A stretch of DNA of 64,000 nucleotides from Tricholomella constricta (GCA_013368375.1 JAACJP010000012.1:806001-870000); one strand, 5' to 3'. Positions 1-12,344 are shown, numbered from the stretch's first letter. The notes: a model not told the origin generated them from the sequence alone. Translations and numbers: made by a program.

Positions 1-117
1 GATAGCAATAGAACAAAGGGAGATGATAAGGATTGTGGTTTGGCAAAAACTAGGTCTACCAGTCCGATTACTATGCACAGTGCTTATTTTGTGCAAAAAT
101 TCCGTGCAGGCTCATGA

Positions 118-2806
118 CTAAAGTCTCGATAGGTCTCTACCCCATACCCCCCTGATCACGCGCAAACGCAATCAACATTCCTCATGTAGAAAGAAAAACA
201 AAGACCCAAACGCACCTAATGATCCAATCCGTCATCAACAAGCCGCGTGTGCGTGCCGACACCTGCTCATTCCAATAGATACTGCGCCACGCATACATTG
301 CTGCGAGCCCACCCATGAGCGAGTACCCGCCGAGATCGAAGACCGCAGCGTTGCCAATGTACGCCAGGCTGCCCAGATGCAGGTAGCGGAAGGGCTTGCA
401 GACCTCTTCGTCATTTGGTGGGCGCATGTTGTTCAGCTGCGCGGCCTGCGAGCGCCGTGCGAGCTTGTGCAGCTTCTTGCCGATGTATTTGCCTTGCTGG
501 GACGCGACTTGCGCGGTCTGTCGCAGGTTTGATGAATGTAGTGTGAGTGAAACGGTACGGCGGGGCAGCGCCGGTGGAACGTACAGCAGGGAGAGCAGTC
601 AGCCGCTTCTCGAGGTCCTGGAGGAGGGGAACAAGCTCGTTTAAAGAGAGATTGTTGTCCATGTCCTTATCGTACATATCAAAGAGCGCCCGGACCTCGA
701 TGAGATGATCCTCCGCCATCGGAATGCGAGCTTTAATTCGTTTGACTGGTAAAACGGAAGAGACATGCGTCAAGGTTAAGTAGTACAAAGAGAAACGAGT
801 TTACCCATAATTTTCCATTCCTCGAAATTGATCTTGCCGTTGTTATCCTTGTCCGCTTCTTCGACGAGATCCATGAAATGGCTGACCACTGATGTCTCCA
901 CCTGCACAATATCTCGTCAGCGGGAACCCAGAAGACATTAAGCGAGGCGACTGTACCGTTGCACTGTCTCCAAGAGCATATATGTCCCCAAGTGGCGCAC
1001 CCTTAACGCGCAGGTGCGCATCGACGACGATAGCTTTCTTGTGTACCTGATTCGGCAGTATGTCCGTCACCCGCTTCGTAAACGGGTTCATCGCGATTCC
1101 CGTGGACCACAGAACGAAATTCGTGGGTATAACGTGCTTGACCGTCTTGCCGTCCCTGTCCTTCGTGGTGTAGGTCACTGTTTCCTTGTCCACTGCGGAA
1201 ACCCTGGAATCGGATGGTAAGTTACTGACAACAGCAAAGGACGGAAGGGCTGACCTCGCAGATGTTACGAGGTTCACGCCATCGCGTTTGAATTTTCTCT
1301 GAGATATGAAATATTTGAGACGGAATTGATGTAGGGAAGGTGGAGGGATCGCCTAACCTCAGCGTATTTTGAAATGGCCTCAGAGTACTAGAGATGGTCA
1401 TCAGTGCACCATCTGACTAGACAGTATGCGATACGAACTGTGTTTAAAATATGTTCGCGTGACTGAATGACATGAATTGAGACCTCTTCTCGACAGATCT
1501 TTGGGAACTGAGAAGGATTTTAACATTGGTAGATGCAATCGGTGAACTAAACTGACATATCTCATGATATCTTCCTGGCAGAAGTCGTCTATTTCCTGTT
1601 GAACGCCGGAATATCAGACATGGCGGAAACAAAGAAATGGAGGCACGTACAGCGGCAGTTTCGACACCAGTGGGGCCTCCTCCACAAATGACAAAGCTAA
1701 GGAGCCGTTTGCGCTCTTCGGGAGAAATTGTGGGTAGACTAGCCATTTCGAAATTGTCTAGAATCGACGACAATGAGTGACGAATAACGCATGGGTTCCA
1801 AAGTACATACCCATTATCCTGCGACGTATTGCCTGTGCGTCTGCGATCGTCTTGAGCTGGAAGCAGTTTTCCAAGCCAGGCACGCCATGAGTACTCGAAG
1901 TCGATCCAACAGCAATGACAAGTTTGTCATATCTTGAGAGATACATCACAGAGGCGCAATATGGAGTGTCCAACGAACGTACGGTATATAAACATTCGTG
2001 GTTCCGCCATCGTAAGTTTTAGTTTCAACTTCGAGCAGACGCTCGGACATGACGAGATCGACAGCCTTTCCTTGAACAAAATGGCCGTGGAGACGGGCGA
2101 TGATCTTGCGTATCGGTTCTACCAGAGACCGGACTTGGACTGTACCAACAGCCGCGGCTGGAATAATTTTTTTAAATATATCATGACGAGGAAAGATGAC
2201 ATGAGACTTACAGGGAAGAAGAGGAGTGAAAGTAGTAAAAGTTTCAGACGAAACGACCGTGACATGATAGTCTCCTACATGGAGGGTATCCAGGACACCC
2301 ATGGCCTTGAGTTATATTGAGCGCGTCAGCCAGGCGGAGTCAACGAAGAGACGTACGCCCCAGCCTCCGCCGATGATAACAAGCTTCGGCTTGTCAGCCA
2401 GACGCGCATTTTCCTCGTCTTCCTCGTCGTCGACCAGGACACGGACAATGGGGAGATTTTTGGGTCCTCCTGATTCGGGATGGAGGGCAAGGGGTGAAAT
2501 CGGGACCCGATTCGCGTGTTTTTCCGTGTAGGTAAAGGCGTCGTGTAGAAGAATCCCGGTGCCAATGACGAAGACACCGAACGCCGTAGAGAGACAAGCG
2601 TATGCGGCATAGCGAGCAACGAGCCTCGTGCGATGAAATGGTCTGCGGGGAGGCGTGGAGAGAGTCGATGAGAAATGGGGAAAACGGGGATATCTAGGGA
2701 ATAATGGGGGTTTTATGACTGAGGACGAGAGCCGGCCAGCCAGGCCAGCCACGGGGCGCAAAGTCGACATAGTCGCAGGACGTTGGGCGAGTGGGTTTCT
2801 CGTCAT
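118..2806 (-). CDS. NDE1: External alternative NADH:ubiquinone oxidoreductase with EF hands (type II NADH dehydrogenase)
   Basis: Rotenone-insensitive, non-proton-pumping enzyme that passes electrons from NADH to ubiquinone; EF-hand members usually face the intermembrane space. The start at 2806 gives an Arg/Ser-rich mitochondrial presequence followed by one hydrophobic segment (YAAYACLSTAFGVFVIGTG). The FAD-binding motif IIGGGWGAMG spans the first intron, the NADH-binding motif CGGGPTGVETA lies near 1690, and YALGDSATV near 975 is the second FAD contact. Two EF hands are visible between these and the C terminus: DKDNNGKINFEE (near 840) and a weaker DKDMDNNLSLNE (near 680). The C terminus is completed by a 34-nt last exon (118-151) after an intron at 152-215, giving the family ending GVWGRDLSRL; without that splice the protein would end in unrelated residues. 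Divergent from the YTH gene. An alternative start is Met at 2770. Confidence 0.93.
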
Positions 2807-3181
2807 TCTTGAATCATTGCATCACGTGGCGTGACTGGGTCTCCAGGAGTTGGGGCGTACACATTCAATAGGAGGATCCGGGGAGCAATTCCTCTCTATA
2901 AAGGAGCTACTCAGAATAGGACTCCTAGCGTAAAACCAATGCATCTTCTGCAGTAGACAGACAGCACAAAAGCGATAAGAAAAAGACTTGCAGGCATTCT
3001 CAACATTCGGTTTTCCCGCGCCGAAATGGGTCCGGTCTGTTTTTTGATCTCTCAATAATTGCATGACCACAACTTTTAGTCCACAAGGCAACATCTTTCC
3101 ATCCATCTCTAGCGCTGACAATCGCCTTCAACTGAACATATCAGGCCCCGAACGCTGTATATTCAGCACAAACGAGCTGTC
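2807..3181. promoter_or_regulatory. Divergent intergenic region, NDE1 / YTH gene
   Basis: 375 bp between two start codons on opposite strands, so it must hold both promoters. A TATAAAG element lies at 2897-2903 in plus orientation, about 280 bp before the YTH start, which would imply a long leader. Short ORFs here show no family resemblance. Confidence 0.5.
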
Positions 3182-6012
3182 ATGGCTTCCCAGGCTACTC
3201 CTCCACCCCCGCCAGTCCCTGCTTCCCCGCCAAACTCGGGCGGTGTTAGGCGCCATCACACCATCTCTGCCTCGTCTCGTACTGCTCGAACAGCTGCACG
3301 TGAGGCCATTTCTGAAGATGCCCAGGATCAGGCTCTCTGGAACGATGATGAGGTTGTCGACGAAGACTGGGTTGGCGGCGTAGGCGCCGTGGGCGAGAAA
3401 ACCTCTTTGCATCGCCAAAGCTCCCTACCCACTAGATACCATCGCGGTTAGTTTTGCTCTTAAACCTTCCAATCCTTTATCATTGCTGTAATGTGCCACT
3501 CCGATCACTGATCATGGACGCATTTCTGTAATGCTCGCTTTACGTTTCGCACTCTGTCCATATCCTAATCCTTCTCCAGGTTTCCAAGGTGCCCCCAAGA
3601 CCGGCAATCTAACTCCCAACAAAACTGTCAATAGCCTTGCTGCTATCGCCGGCCATGAGGGCGATGAGGAACCATGGAATATCGCGGGAGGTTATTCGGT
3701 TGAGGATGAAGTCAGTGCTTTCTCATATATTATCGCCAAATTCCAACTCAATCATCTACAAAGCACCCTGCTCCCGAGCCAGCCCAACACCAACAAGTGC
3801 ATGAAGCCCAGTCAAAAAGCTCCCCACTCTCTCCTCACTTTGCAGGCGTCCCCCATGTGCCCTCCCCGCCTCCGGCTGCATCTAATGTGCGTAGACACGT
3901 TTCGCTCACCTATGGTTCTGGTGTCGCTGGCCCGCGAAAGATGAACGCATCTGGCCTTAAACGCTCGGGAACTCTCCAAGCTCCGATGCCAGTCAACGCC
4001 CAAAACAATACCACCCCTCCGGACACATCCGAGAGGGTCGAAGAGGACGAGTACGGATATGACGTCGAAGAATCCAATGCCTACGACGACGAGTATGCAA
4101 GGGGGCAGCACCAGCAGCAGCCCAGCCAAGGCCAGCAGTACGCAAGCAGCCCCATCGGCCGGCACTCGCCTTGGACACCAGGCAACGAGTGGCGCACCGC
4201 TGGAGGCTCTAGCTTTACCGCCGGTGCCCAGAATGTGGCCATCGACGACGTGCAGCGCGCGCTCTCCGCCCTCGAGCTGGCGAGCAGCCAGGGCAACCAG
4301 ATGTACCAGACTCACCAGAACGTGGGTAACTATCAGGCAGGACAGAGTGCGCATCCACCCCGATTCAACCCTACCCATCCTCCGCCTGCACTCGCGCCCG
4401 GCATGCGAAACAGCAACAACAACAACAGCAACAATAATAATGGTGGCAACGGACGCCCGCTTCAACTCGTGACAGATCTCGAAGGGCGCAAGACTCCTCA
4501 GTCACAGGGGGGCGGCTACCAGCAGTATCAGCACCAGCAGGATAACCGCGCGCAGTCGTCTGGTGGGTCGTGGGACAACAAGGACCGCATGCTCAACTCG
4601 CGCTCGTCCAACCCCAACTTGCAACACGGCTACCAACAGGGTGGGAGAGGGAGCGGTGCAGGCGTACCTAACGTTCCTGCCATTCCACAACAGTATCTGC
4701 AGCAGCAGCAGCCACGGATGGGCGGCGGCGCGTCGTTCAACCAGAGTGGTGGCCAGGGGCAGCAGCAGCAGGCTGGGGGCGGCGCGGGGCAGGGGCAGGG
4801 CTTCGTCAACACGCCGATTGATGTGCCTTCTCTTATTGCGACCAAAGGCTATAACCCCACAAACTTTGATACAAGGCCGCAGCTTGTACGTCAGCGGAGC
4901 TGTTGCGCTGGGAGACTGATGGCTTACGTTGTGATTCTTTAGGCGCGTTACTTTGTCATCAAATCGTACACAGAGGACGACGTGCACAAGTCATTGAAGT
5001 ACGAGATCTGGAGCTCAACTGACCCAGGTAACAAACGCCTGGATAAGGCATTCAAGGAGACTGCGGGGCGTGGGCCGATCTATTTGTTCTTCAGTGTCAA
5101 TGCTAGGTTTGTGATTGAGCTTCTGTGCGGGCTGTTCGGATGCTCACCTCGCTGCTTATCTCAGTGGACACTTCTGTGGAATGGCGGAGATGTTGACGCC
5201 GGTATGAGCATCTCAAGGTTGTGACACGCACTGTAGGCTAAGAATGACTTGACAGGTTGACTACACAAGGAGTAGCACCGTCTGGGCATCTGACAAGTGG
5301 AAGGGTGTCTTCACTGTGCGATGGATATTTGTGCGGGATATCCCCAACGTCAATTTAAGGCACATCAAATTGAAGTAAGATTTGGTTGATGACCTCATGT
5401 TATGGAACTCTGACATTGCGCCTCCGTACAGCAACACTCAAGAGCGCAAGCCGGTCACTAACTCCAGAGACACTCAGGAGCTTCTTCCTGATGCAGGACA
5501 GGAGATGCTCAGGATTTTCCATACTCATCCCGCCAGGACGTCCCTTCTGCAAGACTTTGCTTTCTACGAGGTAGGGATGATTGTTTAACGTATTGTCTTC
5601 CTTCCAGTCTGACATCCTTCATTAGTTACAAGCGATGCAGAAGATGCAAGGACAACAGGGCGCATCGTCGCCCGGCCATTCGCCCGACTCCGGCACCCAC
5701 AGTCCTCAGCACCAGCACCAGCAACAGCCCCAGCAACCTCAACACCAGCAGCACCAGCACCAGCCTCAGCCCCAGCAACAACATCAACACCAGCAAAACA
5801 TGTACGGCCTCTCGCCCAACCCGAACGCTCTCGGGTACGCCATGCCACAGATGTCGCCCATGATGCAGATGCAGATGCACATGGGCATGGGTATGGGCAT
5901 GGGCGCCAACCAGTATGGCATGCCTCAGACTCAGGCGATGCACCAGAGCGTCATGCGCCACCCGTCTCCTGGCCCGCCCAACCTTGGCGGGCAGGGCTTC
6001 ATGGGGTTCTGA
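3182..6012 (+). CDS. YTH-domain RNA-binding protein (YTHDF-type m6A reader)
   Basis: Predicted cytoplasmic reader of N6-methyladenosine in RNA. Nine exons join in frame: 3182-3446, 3580-3710, 3764-4885, 4943-5106, 5165-5201, 5256-5374, 5432-5570 and 5626-6012 are the ones I placed. The YTH domain runs from [17 protein letters not shown] through [31 protein letters not shown] and LRHIKLNN to [12 protein letters not shown]. The three aromatic-cage tryptophans are present: one in EIWSS and two in VWASDKWKG. The N-terminal ~480 residues are rich in Gln, Asn, Gly and Ser, and the tail after the domain is a Gln/His block followed by a Met/Gly-repeat stretch, as in prion-like, condensate-forming proteins. 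Start chosen as the first ATG of the long exon; family assignment is secure, the precise methyl-RNA specificity is inferred from the cage. Confidence 0.95.
5698..5808 (+). repeat. CAG/CAC-rich low-complexity tract coding Gln/His
   Basis: Imperfect CAG, CAA and CAC triplets encode an almost pure Gln/His/Pro run in the C-terminal tail of the YTH protein. A second, ATG-GGC type repeat at about 5853-5910 encodes alternating Met and Gly or Gln. Both are coding microsatellite-like tracts and likely to vary in length between strains. Confidence 0.8.
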
Positions 6013-6947
6013 TTTGCACTGCACGAACTTCCACCCACAACAGGTAATGAACGATCGCACGTCGCACGTGCGCGGTGAACGAGGCGCGAGTTGGTCTCGC
6101 CACTGCCCGCAGTTGAAAAGTATCTGTTGAATATGTAGCGCTCCCTCTCCCTCTCTTCCTTCTTCTTTTCCCTCGCCTGCTTCACTTCAACCCCTGCCTT
6201 GCACGCGATTCCTTTCTTTTCACTTTTATTTAAATCTGATAACTTCTTGGTTCAGTTGCGATTTGTACCATCCACCCTTGTTATGCCGACCGTTATATAC
6301 GGCGGTTTGTTGTCACACTCAGTACTATTACTGCCTCTCCTTTATCCCTTCGGCTTCCTTTCCCTCTCCACACACAGCCCCGTCTGATCCCCTACCCATC
6401 CCTATTCAGTTCCCCGTCTCCCGTTATCCATTCTCCAATCTTCCTTCTTTCTCTTGAGTTATGTTGCATGCACATTACGGACACGGGACAGTGAATGGAC
6501 GTGGACGCTCCGCTACTTCGCTATCTTGTACTTGTTTTGCAATATATCATATACATATGTGCTTTTACCATCCTTTTCGCACTCTATTTACTCCGTTAGC
6601 GCTCGAGGCAGCCATACAAGTGGATTAACCCATCATGGTGGGTGTTTGGTAAGGACCAAACTTTGGCTTGGCAGAATCTCCATCTTGGCTTCATCCTCAA
6701 TATCTTTGTTTTTACCTCTCCTCCTTCTACACGGAGCTGTTCAATGACAACCTGGGATTTTCTTGGCTTCTTGAACCTAGAGTCACATGCGGGGCTAGAA
6801 AAACCTACCTGGGCTACCTCACCCACCCATTGATTCACCATATGGGATAAAAACACCCGTGCGCGTGGACGTATCAAAGATCCGTCGTTAAATATTTGAA
6901 TTGCGAACGCGCGTCCTTCACGAGGGTCCGCCCCTTATTTTGCTGCG
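6013..6947. other. Intergenic: 3' end of YTH gene and promoter of deaminase gene
   Basis: 935 bp with pyrimidine-rich stretches and several short ORFs in all frames. None has a family motif or spliceable extension. I see no RNA gene or repeat. Confidence 0.4.
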
Positions 6948-9200
6948 ATGACCATCTCCTCCGACCTGGAAGTGCACAGGCAGGCCAGAGCCACACTCAT
7001 TGACGAGGATCGGTCCCTTCGGCGCGACCGCCTGGAGCGTGCATCCGATGCGGAAGTGAAGGCTGATCATCTCGTCAGGGAAATTCGCGCTGCAGAAGCC
7101 GCGACGATTTGGCAGCAGGAGCATCCCTCGATCCCACATCCCTTTCCCGGGATGGAGTTTCTGACTGGTACGTCATGGCTGCTGAACGATCGCGTTTTGG
7201 TCGCTGTGCTGATGATACGCGTGTGCTTGAAGGGCGGGAGATCATTGTTAAGACGAGGCTTTTTGCGATCCTACGCAAAGTGAGGATCCCCGGAGTAAAT
7301 TCGCCTTTGGACGGATGAGTACTAATGCATTCCGTGCGCAGATGCCGAAAGGCGCCCTGCTTCATTGTCATCTGGACGCGACCGTTAATGCGTCTGTTCT
7401 TTTGAAGCTCGCGCTAAAGCAGCCTGCTCTCCATGTCCGTGTCACTGAGAGGGTTACATCCTCGAATGTGGGATCAGTGTTGCCTGAGTTCAGGGCTCTG
7501 CCCCGAAATGAATATTCCGATGCCCTAGGGCTGACCGATGACTCTTATGAACCCAGTAGCTGGGTCTCCCTTACGAACGCAAGGAAGAACTTTAATTCTA
7601 GTCTCGGTGGCCCGGAAAGATTTGATGAATGGGTCATTGGAGCTATGATGATTAATCCCACAGAGGCGTATAAGACGCACAATACCATCAAGAAGGTACC
7701 CTACACTGCGCTCGGATGGTGGACCCTTCTACATCGCTTACTCCCTCTTTCCGTTTCCACAGATATGGCAGAAGTTCACTAGTACTTTCTTAGTGTCAAT
7801 GGTAATTTGTATAGCGTTCTACCAAGATTTTTTCTGACCCTCGCGGTTTTCTAGGGCCTAATTCGTTTCGCCCCTATTTTTCCTGATTATATCCGGGAAT
7901 TCCTCAAATCTTCCATAGAGGATGGCATATCCTACATTGAAGCGCGGATTAACTTTTTATACAAGTTTGTATTTCTCCTTATCTTGATGCCGTATCGCGT
8001 TGGCAGTGCTCATTGACCGCCCAGGCACATGATCGGGGAAGACGGGAAAGAGAACGTTCCTCATCGTGAATGGCTCGTTATGTTCGACCGCGTCCTCAAT
8101 GAGGTCAAGGCCGAAATGAAAGAGCAAGGTCGAGTAGGCGAATTCATCGGTGCAAGGGTAGGCGTCCTGAAGCCTTAAGTGATCCTAATGACCCATTTGC
8201 GCCGCCAGATCATATATTCAACTATCCGCTTTATCACGCCAGAGGAACTGAAATGGTACCTTGAGGACTGCATCGCGTTGAAGAAAGAGTTTCCTCACCT
8301 GATCGCAGGTGCTTGTCGTTTTTTACGCCACCTTGGACTGCGCCTCACTGTTTCCTCAGGTTTCGATCTAGTTGGGGATGAAAACCAGTTGAAGCCTCTC
8401 ATTGACTATATCGAACCTCTTCTTTGGTTCCGCCAACGTCAGAAGGAAGAGGGCGTCGACATTCCTTTTATTTTCCATGCAGGAGAGACGCTTGGGGACG
8501 GTTCGCCAGCGGACAACAATCTATACGACGCTATCCTTTTGGGAACCAAGCGTATTGGTCATGGGTGGGTCGTACTGCAATTGAATTGCCGAAAGCTGAT
8601 CTCTTCGTTATAATAGATTCTCGCTCGTGAAGCACCCCAAACTCATCGAGACATGCAGACAGAAAGGGATTGCCCTTGAAGTCTGTCCGATATCGTACGT
8701 CATTCTTTTGCGAGTTTTACAACTCTGATCTTACCGTGGTCTTCTAGGAATGAGATTCTTGTGAGAGGCAATGTCGTCCACCTGGCGGCTCCTGATGTTT
8801 TATATAGCGATTAACGTCTTCGATGCCGATGCATCCCCTACCCATCCTCTTGAACTATGGGGTTCCTGTCGCTCTGTGCTCGGATGACCCCGCTGTATTT
8901 GGGAACATGGGCCTTACATTCGACTTTTTCCAGGCAGGCGTAATTTTGTTCATAACAGTACATGTTCTGACTTGTTGTTTACAGGTTCTTGTAGCAAGTG
9001 AAGTGACGGGCCTCAGTACACTCGGCCAGTTGGCGCGAGACAGTCTAGAGGTGGGCTCCTTTTTTAGGTTATCATTTGACCTGATATTGAGACTTGAACA
9101 GTATTCTACATTGGAAGGAGAGGAGAAACGACGCGCACTTGCTTTATGGGAGAGCCAATGGAATAGATTCATTGCTGGAATTTTGGAGGAGGAGCACTGA
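6948..9200 (+). CDS. Adenosine deaminase, ADGF/CECR1 (ADA2) type
   Basis: Metal-dependent hydrolase predicted to deaminate adenosine to inosine. Spliced exons give MPKGALLHCHLDA (first Zn ligands, HxH), FIFHAGETLGDG (Zn His and catalytic Glu region), RIGHGFSL (catalytic His) and ALCSDDPAVFG (Zn Asp and neighbour), in the order of the ADA superfamily, with the N-terminal extension and WVSLTNARKNFNS segment of the ADGF branch. About ten exons are needed; most introns are GT-AG. Near 8931-8985 either a GC-AG intron after FDFFQ or a GT donor six bases later (adding Ala-Gly) keeps frame. Unlike animal ADA2 the N terminus (MTISSDLEVHRQARATLIDE) is hydrophilic, with no signal peptide, so an intracellular enzyme is inferred. 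Tandem with the KH gene. Confidence 0.9.
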
Positions 9201-9505
9201 TTTATTTATGAGTGTGCGAATGTTGTATGTACATGTGTTTGGCTTGGAATTGACTGACGACTTGGGCGACTTGGTTGTAAGCGACGAGCGTCTCACCGGT
9301 TTCCTGTGCTCTGTTGTCGACCAAGGTGTGTGTATTTTGGTGGCTATTCCATGTATCCTCCATCCTCGCATCCCCCTCACTTCCGTCCCTACCATATCTA
9401 TCAGACTCACCTCACCACCTCCAAACCACCCAAGCCCATCATCCATCGCTCCATAGCTGGCCCTACCCCAATTCGCTGACATTGATACTTTGAACTGAAT
9501 TGGCC
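9201..9505. other. Intergenic, deaminase to KH gene
   Basis: 305 bp. Its last 100 bases are C/T-rich (tcctccatcctcgcatcccc and similar), a pyrimidine-rich leader pattern common ahead of fungal start codons. No gene seen. Confidence 0.4.
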
Positions 9506-10932
9506 ATGCCAGACGCTGACTCGAACCGTAAGCGGTCTCGCTCCCCTTCCGACAGCGACCCCCCCAAGCAGCACAAGCGTGCCAACACTGGCACCGCAAC
9601 AGGCTCGGATGACGCTACGGCTAGCGCAGGTCTTGCCTCTCATACAGCTTCCACGGACGTAACCATGGTCGACGCGCCTGGAGCTGGCATCGACGACAAT
9701 CCCGGATCAACCCCCGGTTCCAACAACGGTAAAATTAAGGACGACAAATCAGGCGATGTAAAGAGCCCCTCTCGCGACGGAAAGTCAGAGACAGCAACGA
9801 CCTCGGGAGAGCCTTCTTCATCGACTTCAGGAGCACCGCCCGCACCATCGGCAATGATTCACATGCGATGCCTGATTGTGACACAGGATGCCTCCATCAT
9901 AATTGGCAAAGGTGGTTCTCACGTCAACGAAATCCGCGAAAAGAGCGGAGCGCGCGTCATGGTGTCTGAGAGTATACCCGGGAATCCCGAGCGAATTTTG
10001 AACGTGAGCGGTCCTCTCGATGCTGTCTCCAAGGTTTGCATTTCCACGTTATCTTCACTGTAAAGAAGGACCTTGACTCCTCTTCTATAGGCATTTGGTC
10101 TCATTGTTCGTCGCATCAACGACGAACCCTTCGACGTACCTTCCGTACCTGGCAGTCGTGCAGTGACCATAAAATTCATGATACCCAACTCACGCATGGG
10201 CTCCGTAATCGGAAAACAGGGCTCGAAGATCAAGGAAATCCAGGATGCAAGTGGTGCAAGGTTAAACGCGAGCGAAGGGATGCTTCCAGGTTCCACGGAG
10301 GTAAAAACATAGCATTTTGTCCCCTCACCAAGCTCACATGTGTGGACTTCACCAAGCGCGTACTCAGTGTGGCAGGAGTTGCCGATGCAATTCATATCGC
10401 GACGTATTATATCGGCAACATCCTAATCGAGGCGCAGGAAAGAATGCCATCGTCGTCGAATTCCAGCTACCGCCCATCAAGCAACTCGCGCCGACCCACT
10501 CATGGTGGTTCTTCGTACGTGCCAGGATATAATAATCCCGCCCCCTATGGTTCAGCACCGCCACCTCAACACAACCCGCCGCAACAGCTCCAGACACAGC
10601 AGATCTACATTCCGAACGACCTGGTCGGATGTATCATCGGGAAGGGCGGGAGCAAGATCAACGAAATTCGACACATGAGCGCGAGTCAGATCAAGATCAT
10701 GGAACCTGGTGCTGTGGGTGTGGGAATGAATGGGGCACCGGCGCCAACCGGAGGCGAAGGAGAACGATTGGTCGTGATCACAGGCCAGCCTGCCAACATC
10801 CAGATGGCAGTCCAATTGTTGTACCATGTAGGTCACCTTTCATCTCTCAGGTCAGAAACTAATTCAGTTGGACAATAGCGATTGGAACAGGAGAAACAGA
10901 AGCAGCTTCGTGCACAGTCTGGCTCCGCTTGA
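9506..10932 (+). CDS. RNA-binding protein with three KH domains (PCBP/hnRNP K-like)
   Basis: Predicted single-stranded RNA/DNA-binding regulator of mRNA fate. The first ~115 residues are disordered and begin with a basic Arg/Lys/Ser stretch that could be a nuclear localisation signal. KH1 has IIIGKGGSHVNEIREKSGA, KH2 has SVIGKQGSKIKEIQDASGA and KH3 has CIIGKGGSKINEIRHMSAS; each carries an intact GxxG loop (GKGG, GKQG, GKGG). KH1 and KH2 are adjacent, KH3 is separated by a Ser/Pro/Gln-rich linker, the arrangement of poly(C)-binding proteins and fungal Pbp2/Rnc1/Hek2 relatives. Exons 9506-10033, 10091-10300, 10357-10827 and 10879-10932 join in frame. The start is the ATG at 9506, following a pyrimidine-rich leader. 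Which fungal paralogue it is cannot be settled here. Confidence 0.9.
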
Positions 10933-11192
10933 ACAGATGAACTCTTGCATATCTCGTAATCCTCGTCATACGCCAGGCGCATAGGAGCGTGCTCTGGTTT
11001 GCTTGTACTCATAGCTCTTCGTTTCAGTAACGTTCTTATTGTCCGTTGTCAGAGTCCAATATGATCCTTGCTTGTTTCAATGCCTGCTGTACTACTTAGC
11101 GTGAGAAATCAGTAATTGGCTAGATCGTGGAAAATAAAAATAAACGTTATCCCTACTTTTTTGTCAACTCAACTCAGAATTTTACATCGGCC

Positions 11193-12344
11193 ATGGCTTC
11201 AGTACTCAAGGCGCAAAAGGCGAATGCTTCGAAGGCAGACGCTGCAGGAAAGGGAAAGAGAAAGGCTGACGACATGGACGTCGATCAGGACACTGAGGTC
11301 GTTGCACCCAAAAAGAAGAAAAACAAGCAACGCGTACTGTTGCTCTCCTCTCGTGGTATCACGCATCGTATGAGACATCTCGTGAATGATCTCGAAGCGC
11401 TGCTACCCCACGTTAAAAAGGGTGCGTCGCTCTGGCTTTGCGAAATAATTGTACCAGCTAACCGCGAATCTCCAGATTCGAAACTCGACTCAAAGTCCCA
11501 GCTTCATCTCCTCCCAGAGCTCGCAGACCTGAACAACTGCAATAATACGCTATACTTCGAAGCGCGCCGTCATGAAGACCTTTATCTCTGGGCAGCCAAA
11601 ACTCCGAACGGACCTAGTATAAAAATGCACGTCCAAAACGTGCACACAATGGACGAATTGAAGATGACAGGGAACTGCCTAAAGGGAAGCCGGGGACTCC
11701 TGAGCTTCGACAAGGGGTTCGAAGATACAGAATGGGGTCGCTTGACGAAGGAGCTATTTACACAGGCGAGTTTCCCGTCCTCCCAATACGCGCCTTGAAA
11801 TGACGAAATTTATCCCATTGTTCTCAGATCTTCGGTGTGCCGTCCACATCAAGAAAAGCGAAGCCCTTCATAGACCATATACTCACCTTCTCGATCCTGG
11901 ATTCTAAGATTTGGTTCCGTAATTTCCAGGTTCGCGTCATTTATTTCTGTGTAATATATCGGGATGTTTACTCCTGGTCCCATTGTTCACCTAGATTATC
12001 GAGAAGGATCCTCTCCAGCCTAACGGGCCGCCCCAGACTACACTTGTGGAAATCGGTCCACGCTTCGTGCTTACTCCGATTCGCATCTTCGAAGGGGCCT
12101 TTGGTGGTGCGACAGTATTCTCCAACCCTGGTGAGCCATATTTTTGTCATTGTTTAAATCAATCGCACGTAGCTTATAATATTACAAAGAATTTATTTCG
12201 CCTACGGCAGTGCGCTCAGCACTGAGGAGAGAACAGGGTGGCAAATATGGTCACCGTAAAGACGCGGAGGAAGGGACTCGGAAGAGAAAGGACATGCGGA
12301 AACGGAGCGAAGACGATCTAGCCGTCCACAAGGTGTTTGCGTGA
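11193..12344 (+). CDS. BRX1: Ribosome biogenesis protein BRX1 (Brix domain)
   Basis: Nucleolar factor needed for assembly of the 60S ribosomal subunit. A short Lys-rich N-terminal tail (APKKKKNKQRVLLLSSRG) leads into the Brix domain: GITHRMRHLVNDLEALLPH, LYFEARRHEDLYLW, GPSIKMHVQNVHTMDELKM, FEDTEWGRLTKELFTQIFG and, near the end, GPRFVLTPIRIFEGAFGG. Exons 11193-11421, 11476-11765, 11828-11929, 11995-12130 and 12190-12344 fuse in frame. The second intron (11766-11827) begins with GC (acacag|gcgagt): no nearby GT donor restores the conserved frame. The C-terminal basic tail (RKRKDMRKRSEDD) is usual for the family. Length about 300 residues, as expected. Confidence 0.96.

Noticed and set aside
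182..215. NDE1 stop codon at 182-184
   Set aside because: Splicing 152-215 replaces that end by GVWGRDLSRL, the conserved family C terminus, so the stop is at 118-120.
3812..4465. 217-codon minus-strand open frame opposite the YTH gene
   Set aside because: It mirrors the Gln/Asn/Ser-rich coding exon on the plus strand. Its Val/Ala/Leu runs are the complement of CAG/CAA repeats, and no motif is present.
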